Of a stretch of 64,000 bases of DNA, positions 57,340 to 64,000 are shown piece by piece. The notes below the pieces were generated by a model. The model was not told where the DNA came from. It saw nothing but the letters and a program-made list of their open reading frames with translations, and searched no databases. A program made the translations under genes and the position numbers. The stretch is from Irpex lacteus (lineage: Eukaryota; Basidiomycota; Agaricomycetes; Polyporales; Irpicaceae): positions 1,240,001-1,304,000 of the forward strand of contig MQVO02000002.1 in assembly GCA_001986395.2 (NCBI GenBank), read 5' to 3'. Positions within the stretch are counted from its first letter, which is position 1. Each line of letters starts with the position of its first letter.

Positions 57340-58313
57340 ATCCCAGCCTTGCGTAGGATGAGGAATAGAGGACTGTGGAGTGGCACGGACTTCATGGAAG
57401 ACAACACAACCAACCTAGCACACACTGAGCAGGGCCCTTCATGCAATGCGTCACCGGATATACTGCGACAAAAACCCTGAACAACAGATGCCTTTTCGGA
57501 CACAGATAGCGCAGTGGGGGGAAAGGGAAGCGAGGAGCGATCGTCACTGTTGTCGGTCGGAGGATCACAAGCAGGGACCAAGACCGCTCGAGCAGAACCG
57601 AGAGGGGGCAGTGAGCCTAGTGATGCGCGATTGATATGAAAGGGATTGACCACACTGTCATCAGGCCGAGACACACAGGCATAGACAAAAGTACAAGACC
57701 CAGTGCAGCACAACTGCGAAAGTAGCAGAGCAGCATCAGGAAACGCAAGAGAAGACGGCCGGGGGCAGTGACTACGCAAAAAGGAATTCATGAATGAGCG
57801 GTGGCGAGTGGCCAACAGAGGGACCAACAAATGGAGCGGGACATGAACACAAACCACGTTGTGACCAGGCTCACACATTGGCTCGGGCGAAAAACCAGTA
57901 AGACGGACGACATCATCGTCATATAATTTCTCAAAAGTACCTAGTACAACAGGAAACGGTCTCAGAATACCGACGGACACAAACCCGACCCGCAAGCCAC
58001 CACCACTGAGGGCACGAGCAAGGGGAGGAGCAACAACCACTGGCCTTGGCCAGAGATACACACGGCAGAGCCGAAACACGATGAACAGGAAAGCACCATA
58101 AGCTACAAGTGCGAGCGGAAGCCCTAATAGAGGATGAGAATGAGGCAAAAGAACGAAGGAAAATCCACACCTAAGAAGGCAAGACACACGACCATGGCGA
58201 ACAGAGGGGGCACAGGGATTACAGGGCGGCGAAGAGAGGCGAGGCGAGTAAGGGCAGGAGAGAAACACAAAGGATGAAAGAGGAACGGGAAAAGGAGAGA
58301 AAAAGGGAGGCAC
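57340..58313 (-). pseudogene. N-terminal part of the Helitron protein in a shifted frame
   Basis: An open frame upstream of and overlapping the helicase start encodes FEKLYDDDVVRLTGFSPEP, ACVSRPDDSVVNPFHINRAS and FCRSISGDALHEGPCSVCAR, which match the usual lead-in of Agaricomycete Helitron proteins. The same alignment continues in the helicase frame from GWDCLPMSFAVQPSAS. A one-base change of frame near 57347 is needed to join LILRKAG to WDCLP. Its first in-frame codon here is GTG, so the real start or an upstream exon is not found. Either the element is inactivated or a base is wrong in the assembly. Confidence 0.6.
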
Positions 58314-58320
58314 GAACGTT

Positions 58321-59040
58321 GAAATCCGAGGCGCCGGCCACCGAAAATTTTGAAGGGTGACTCAAATCATACGGACCGGAACCGTAGCAGCCTGGCCACC
58401 TGCGACGCAACACCGAACAGCAGCATCGTGACGCAGCGGCAAAGGCAGGAGAGGCCCAGCGCAGAGGAAGGGTGAGAGGAGAGAGCACTCGTGCATGTAG
58501 GACGACGAGGACATGGGAAAGGCCAGGAGAGAGGGAGACGAGTGAGACGATGAGCAGAAGACAAACGGCGCCCACGAGGAGAGCGGCAATCACTGATCCC
58601 ATCATTATTCAGATCAAATCACGTGACACCACCGAGCCCTACCCCAGACAAGAGGACCGATTTCAAGAAATCGGAATGACAGGCGTCGAGAAGCCGGCGC
58701 TCGTACTGGGCTCGTTCACTATACGGACTCTCGAGGCGACAATCTTCGTAAATAAATTCATTTTATTTTTGAATGTGATGTACTAATGAGCAGCCATAAA
58801 TCTCATGTACATTACGAGGAGAAAAAGTGTCTGTGAGCGACGCAACGAAGGAAATGTTGCGAGGCGCCGGATCTCGTCACGTGCGATTGACCCGCACCCG
58901 CCACTGACAAAAGCCACCAGACTTTCTGGATCAGACGGCGTTTTCCCATTCTCCATCAGCCGTCCCTAATCCGGAAACGTCTGGTTCGAGACTAATGAGA
59001 AGCCTCAGAATCGGAAATTTTGTTTCAGTTAAGCCATAGT
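58321..59040. other. Right flank of the Helitron and TPR gene promoter
   Basis: About 700 bases. The left part is purine-rich on the plus strand (gagag, gaagg runs), as is the Helitron N-terminal region. No gene is supported. The Helitron 5' terminus should lie here or slightly further left. Confidence 0.4.
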
Positions 59041-60410
59041 ATGCCTCCGCGTCATCGAGGCGGGCAGAGGGACCCGTTCGCAGGTCTACCGGACGATGCA
59101 CAAAATATACTTCAGGTGAATGATAATCGTTCTTATGTTTACTCAAACAGGAGTTCAAGAAATTTTGTAGGATCTACTGGGAAACTATCAGCCTAGAGCC
59201 AATGCACCACCTGGAGCAGACATAGCACGAATGTTGTCCGATAAGACTCCCGAGCAACTGGATAAGATCGTCGAGGCACTGTCTGGCCTGGCGGAAACTG
59301 AAGTTGACCTCGAAGCCTTCGATTATACGCAGGTGAAGGTGAAGAAAAGCTCGTTTTGGGTTATGCAGCTGTCCGCGGATGGGTTCGTGGGCCCGAATAA
59401 CGAATACTCTCATGAGTTTAAAGAAGGCTATAAGCCGAATTTCCAACTCATAATCTGTGGGCATCTCGTTCATATAATTGCCTTGCCTAAATATTCTAAC
59501 GGTGATGCACGTAGACGATGAAAGATCCAGTTTTAGGGCAACTGACTTCTCATCAGGTGGTTTGCCTACCTCCTCGTCATTGCTTACGTTCGTGGAACCC
59601 CTAGGCCCGGAACAGAAGCAGATCACTGAAGAGCTTATTGGACAGGTTATTAAAGAAAGCCATCGCGAACCCAATGCCACCTCTCCGACCATGTCTTCCT
59701 GGGCTGCTGCTCATTGCTCTCAAATTGAGTCCACACGTTGATAGTCTCCGGCCATTCCTCGATTCGTTGCCTGCTCCATTCAGCTGGCGGGTCGAGACAC
59801 CGTCAGTACACGTAAATCATCTCTCGCTGAAGCACGTGGACTGAGTGTGATACAGGGAGGAAGCTGCGGAGGTAGCATCTGGTGTCTACGAGAGGAACGT
59901 CAAGGGTGTTGCACAAGGCTTGTCCACCGGGCAATCCGAGAAAAGTCTTGGAAATCAAGCTCTGGCCAGTAAAGATCGCCAGAAAGCGCTTAAGCACTAC
60001 ACCGAAGCCATCGAATCCCTCCAAGATGCCATTTCGCAGAGTCCGAATGCAGAAGAAGAGAAAAAGATCGCAGAGTTGATGAGTGTGTGTTACACAAATA
60101 GATCGGCCGCGTGGATGATGGGGGGAGGTGGTTTCGATCCGAAAAGGGCTCTGAAGGATGCAGAGGACGGGGTCAAATGGAATGAGAACTATTCGAAAGC
60201 GTGAGGTTTCAAAATTCCATGCTGTGCCAGATATCGCTTGATTGACATAGTGCTTTTTATAGATTTTACAGGCAGGCGAAATCTTATTATCTCCTTGGCG
60301 AGAAGACGAAGGCAGTTGGGGTTCTTCGCGGAGCTCTAGCTCGGCCCCAGCTTAGGAACGACAAGGGTCTCAGTGATTATCTGAAAGAACTCGAGCCTGA
60401 CGAAGCTTGA
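59041..60410 (+). CDS. TPR-repeat protein
   Basis: The start ATG at 59041 gives MPPRHRGGQRDPFAGLPDDA; a GTGAAT donor follows residue 25. The next exon reads DLLGNYQPRANAPPGADIAR and KTPEQLDKIVEALSGLAETE. A middle exon probably begins MKDPVLGQLTSHQ (acceptor near 59515), and another reads HVDSLRPFLDSLPAPFSWRV. The tetratricopeptide part is clear: KSLGNQALASKDRQKALKHY, MSVCYTNRSAAWMMGGGGFD, then across the last intron YYRQ-like FYRQAKSYYLLGEKTKAVGV, ending KELEPDEA at TGA 60408-60410. TPR helices of this kind bind chaperone or other partner peptides. The joins of the middle exons are less certain than the ends. It is convergent with the ArfGAP gene. Confidence 0.75.
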
Positions 60411-60683
60411 AATATCGTCATCCTGGTCACTGAGCTTTGAACGCTGCGCTGGCAAATGTGTGAAGTCAAGACACAAAATCGCGAACACGTAACAGTTCTC
60501 TATGTCCACTTATCTTTCACATTCACCCGCAGGAAACACCTACTTCCCTGTAGTGCCATCGCCAGCTGTTGCGCCACTGCCTAACTTCCAAATTAAATGT
60601 AATTACAATAACTGTCCTGTGTCTTCAATATTACATGACAACAACCCAATCCTTATTCCGCGCTTCATCCATTTCCATCCATA

Positions 60684-62519
60684 TTACCACTGCTGTTGAT
60701 GTTGCGGAGGCTGCTGTATCCAACTCGTGAACGGATTGGTATTCGAATTACCGGTAGGCTGCATGGCATATCCTTGCTGCATCATGGACGCCTGCTGCAT
60801 AGGTTGTTGCATTTGACCGAATGGCGATGGCGTTGACCCATTGTATGACTGAGGCGTAGCAGTCATGAACGGCGTCCCTGGACCAGCCGACTGTGCCTGT
60901 CCATATGGATTCGTCATCGGCGTGAACTGTCCCGTTGGCTGTGGCTGGAACATCTGCTGTGGCTGCTGTTGGAAAAATTGTTGCTGAGACGGCTGTTGCG
61001 ATAGTGTAGACTGGCCATACGGAGATGCGGATGGTGTGAATACAGGTGGCTGAGGAGAAGGTGTAAACCCGCCAGCTCCTGCCCCCGAAGGTATCATGCC
61101 GGCAGGAAGAGGCTGCGGGGAGAACGGGTTCGGGCTGGGGGCCAAAGTTTGTTGGGAACCGAATGGTGAGACCGACGGCTGCAGTGTCTGCATTCCAGTC
61201 TGGAATGGCGAGGTGCCAAACTGCATACCTGTCGGGGTAGCGCTTAATCCTGAGCCTAAACTCATACTACGTCCGACATTGCCCGGCTGTTGCTGAAGCA
61301 TTGACGGAAACGCAGCACCCGGACTGGCAGATAGGCGATTGAAGGGATTGGAAGTCGGCGCAGACAGGAAGGATGGAGTTGACGATGTCGCCGAAATGGT
61401 CATTGGCTGCGTCGCGGCTGCAGACATGGTTGGCTGGAATGAAGCGACTTGGAGAGGTAGTGTAGCGTCAATGGTCCTCGACTGCTGTTGTAAAGACTGC
61501 AAATCGCTCCAAGGCCCGTTCTGGGGTTGTTGAGTTTGCGACGATTGCTGCGTTTGTGTAGGGAGAGATACCGGGTGTGAAGCCGATCTCAGCGGGTTGC
61601 GTGTCACTCCAGATGGAAGTGAAGGCAGCGGTGAAGCTGATACAGCGGGCGCGGTCGCTGAAGGTTTCTGGGGTGGTGCCGGGGCTGATACAGATGCGAT
61701 GTCTTTCGACTGTTGGCGAGCAGGAAGCGTAGCCGCAGATCTCGAAGGTCCGAGCAACGCGGCAACTGCTGCTGAGCGATCGACAGGCGAGGAGCTATTG
61801 AGCGGCGGGAAACGGCCAAATGAACTGGAAGACGGTCCTGCTTGCATGTACTTCTTGAACTCATATTTATCTAGTAGGTTGTCAGTATTGTGACGTATCG
61901 AAGGAAAGATGCACTTACTTCGAATGTACTTCTCCAGTTCGCTATCCCTCTCGGAGTCGATCATGTTGGTCGGAGGTGGATGTCTTCTTTCGTCCGGATT
62001 GTACAAGGCATTTGATTTTACGTTCCCATTCTGCTTCATATTCTTCAAGAACAGGGAAAGAAAGGATGAAGTGTCAACATGAGCCTGACCACATTCAGTG
62101 AACACGAATGCGAACTTCGACCTGTTCCTTCGACCAGGAGTCCAGAGTTAAGCTCTTCCTGATGTCATAGATTCAGCTTACACGTACGTGTCGACAAACA
62201 TGCGACGTACACTTTTGTTATGTGAGTCCCGATCTTCCGGTGTATGCTCGCACAGTTCACGCTGTTGCATTTTGTGATCTCAGAGTTTGTCAATCCATAG
62301 TGCAAAACCACGCACCAGATGAAGATTCCCAGGTTATGCGAGGCCCACCTTGGCGCTCTTGCCTTACAATCAGCACAGACATCTGAAGGTGCATACAGGC
62401 GTCAGAGTCAATGTGCTGGATCAGTCGTCGTGTCGTAACTCACCATTTCCTGGTTGGTTAGCAAGTTCGAGTAAGATGCGCTGGTTCTTCTCTGCCTGAA
62501 ATTTATTTACGGCCGACAT
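60684..62519 (-). CDS. ArfGAP-domain GTPase-activating protein
   Basis: ATG 62519 gives MSAVNKFQAEKNQRILLELA. Splicing builds the ArfGAP zinc finger: CADC (DVCADCKARAPRWASHNLGI), then across an intron CVNC, giving FICVNCASIHRKIGTHITKV with the catalytic arginine in IHRKIG. Further exons read KSLTLDSWSKEQVENMKQNG and VKSNALYNPDERRHPPPTN, then SELEKYIRS|KYEFKKYMQAG. The long C-terminal region of about 430 residues is rich in Gln, Pro, Ser, Asn and Phe with NPF/NPFS motifs (TSNPFNRLS, PSPNPFSPQ, TNPFTSWIQQ). NPF motifs bind EH-domain proteins, which points to vesicle traffic at the Golgi or endosomes, as for Age2/SMAP-type proteins. About seven exons. Two alternative acceptors exist around 62050. 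Confidence 0.9.
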
Positions 62520-62777
62520 TACTCTTGTAGCGAGTTATGGTGGAAGTGGTCGGAGGCAGAGTTCATGAAAGTGTGGCTTCAAGTGACGGCCGATCGCGTC
62601 TCCGTCTGGGAAAGCTTACCATGACGCATTGAGTAAGCATGTAACAACGGGCTCTTATCGCGATTTTAATCTGTTTCTTATCTCCTTAGAAATCGTTGTT
62701 ACCCCACATTGATCAGTGCATAGTACCTGACAAGCACCTCGCTTACTTGTACCTTCTCTCCATAACCACCGTCGGCG

Positions 62778-63415
62778 ATGGCGGGCTCACAACACACAAC
62801 TCTGCAACAGTTTCACGCATATGACTTTGACTCCGACAAGCCGTACCAGGTCAGGATCGGGCCCTATATTTATGTTAGAACGCTCTTCAACCGATGCTTT
62901 AGGATGGATTGCAGGGAATGATCTCTTCCGGCGTGTTAGAGGGAAAGACAGAAGACGAGAAGAAGACTTGGTTGCTCCAAACGAGAGTGTTTTACTACAA
63001 CCAGTGAGTGAGAGTGGCAGGGTAATCGTCACTGGCTCATTATCGCGCGGCAACTATAGTGTGAACAGTACCGGACTCACGATTGAAGAAGTTCAAGCGG
63101 CGGAGGCAAATAACGCGACAGCGTCAGAGCATAGTAATACTTCAAATGCACCGTCTTCCCTTCAAGAGTCCACATCTTCCATACCTGACTCGAAGGTCGA
63201 ACCTCGAACTTTGTCTTTCGCCGAACTCAAAGAGCTCATTGAGCAAGGCAAAACCGATCAAATACCAAACAACCGGGTGATTCCTAATGACTTGAGCGTA
63301 TGTCTAGAAGCACGACGATTGCATTGTGCATACAACTGAGCATCTATAAATGACAGGACGCAACTCCTAGTGAATCGAAGGCCGTTGTAAGAAAGAAGCC
63401 ATGGGAGGTCTAGAT
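62778..63415 (+). CDS. PEX39-like small protein with C-terminal KPWE motif
   Basis: Four exons from ATG 62778 (MAGSQHTTLQQFHAYDFDSD), with junctions at 62849, 63003 and about 63300. The second exon reads MISSGVLEGKTEDEKKTWLL. The later part has the conserved helix SFAELKELIEQGKTDQIPNN followed by RVIPNDLS and, after the last intron, DATPSESKAVVRKKPWEV before TAG 63413-63415. A short SF.EL..LI..GK.IP helix followed by a terminal [KR]PWE motif is the signature of PEX39-type proteins that help PEX7 in peroxisomal PTS2 import. The total is about 165 residues. The match is by motif, so the name is provisional. It is divergent from the ArfGAP gene (258 bases). Confidence 0.65.
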
Positions 63416-63518
63416 GGCCGTTGAACGTTGAACGTTCGAAGCCGATGTGCGTAGTAATTTTTTCTTATCGGCATAGTCTCTGCTAATCTGTTGACATTCA
63501 TTCTCGTATATCAACCCG

Positions 63519-64000
63519 CTATTCTAGTACAGTTAGTCCCTCGCTCCTATCTCCACCCATGATCCTGTCATTCATTGCTTCACAACGCACCGAGCTTCTA
63601 ATATGCTCTAACACGACTTCCGCACCATACGTCTCGCATATCGGCAAGGCCAGTGCGGCCTTCTCAATATCCGTGCGTCGCAACCGTGGTCCCCATATGC
63701 TCTCCTGGTAGGCGTCTACTAGGCGGATATATTCCGTGCACGACAGAGACTCTTCGTGGCACCTGTTCAAGCTATGAATAGCCATCATAGCAATCGTGCT
63801 CGGTGATAAGAAGGTTGCTTGTCCCAAGTATAAGCACTGAAGACGCGGAAGTGATGGGAAGAGCAAGCCGTTCTCTGTAGACGGTGGTTGGCTACCATCA
63901 GAGTCGGAGAAGAAGGCTATATTAGTAAGGGTCACTTCCTCGACCAGTGTCCAGGTGGAGATAGCCCGGAAGAGATGGAAGCATGCTGTAGGTACAATCT
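63519..64000 (-). CDS. F-box/LRR-like protein, 5' partial
   Basis: The minus-strand frame is open from the right edge of the window (IVPTACFHLFRAISTWTLVE) to the stop at 63519 and ends DRSEGLTVLE. It carries Leu-rich strands (VTLTNIAFFS, LPRLQCLYLGQATF) and a C-terminal helix typical of Agaricomycete F-box-like proteins with short LRRs. The N-terminal F-box, if any, lies outside the window. The LRR-type spacing is seen directly; the family call is inferred. Confidence 0.5.
   Translation of the reverse strand, partial: IVPTACFHLFRAISTWTLVEEVTLTNIAFFSDSDGSQPPSTENGLLFPSLPRLQCLYLGQATFLSPSTIAMMAIHSLNRCHEESLSCTEYIRLVDAYQESIWGPRLRRTDIEKAALALPICETYGAEVVLEHIRSSVRCEAMNDRIMGGDRSEGLTVLE

Larger units (their letters stand above)
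50995..58320 (-). mobile_element. Helitron (rolling-circle transposon), autonomous type
   Basis: Defined by its Rep-helicase coding region plus an upstream N-terminal part in another frame. Element termini (5' TC, 3' hairpin and CTRR inserted between A and T) could not be fixed by eye, so the coordinates mark only the coding extent. The accessory genes around it may be inside or outside the element. Confidence 0.8.

Noticed and set aside
59174..59692. 172-codon minus-strand frame
   Set aside because: It lies antisense to the exons of the TPR gene, which has clear family motifs.

Overview
The window is nuclear DNA of a basidiomycete fungus, most likely an Agaricomycete. Nearly every gene is cut by several short introns of about 50-60 bases with GT...AG borders. 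The housekeeping genes read as basidiomycete orthologues, and the accessory genes (a Helitron with a fused peptidase domain, a TET/JBP-type oxygenase, F-box-like leucine-rich proteins, large orphan families) are of kinds that are expanded in Agaricomycetes. No bacterial signals such as operons or Shine-Dalgarno sites are present. All gene models were spliced by eye.

Left block (1-13.6 kb), dense and conserved: the 3' part of a PQ-loop membrane protein, UDP-glucose 6-dehydrogenase (UGD1), serine palmitoyltransferase subunit 2 (LCB2), a small conserved unknown gene, the AP-1 clathrin adaptor mu subunit (APM1), an initiator-type tRNA-Met with an odd anticodon stem, an M20 Cys-Gly dipeptidase (DUG1), and a SUZ/SUZ-C RNA-binding protein resembling SZRD1. 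A 4.5-kb stretch with no gene I can support (13.6-18.1 kb) precedes a large Zn2Cys6 transcription factor.

Middle block (18.1-33.6 kb): the transcription factor, a Ser/Pro-rich protein whose two open stretches join by two introns, a USP25/28-like UBA-UIM-UIM-USP protein that seems to have lost its catalytic cysteine, tRNA-dihydrouridine synthase DUS3, and a delta-12 fatty acid desaturase.

Accessory block (33.6-59 kb): a 951-aa orphan, two F-box/LRR-like or orphan genes, a gutted inositol-3-phosphate synthase (INO1) pseudogene beside a second decayed gene, a three-copy 92-bp repeat directly upstream of a TET/JBP-like dioxygenase, two more orphans, and a long Helitron Rep-helicase. The helicase carries a C-terminal USP-like cysteine peptidase domain and has one apparent frameshift near its N-terminus.

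Right block (59-64 kb): conserved genes resume with a TPR protein, an ArfGAP, a small protein ending in the KPWE motif of PEX39-type peroxisome import factors, and the 3' part of a further F-box/LRR-like gene. The layout is a housekeeping backbone interrupted by a transposon-rich island of about 25 kb.
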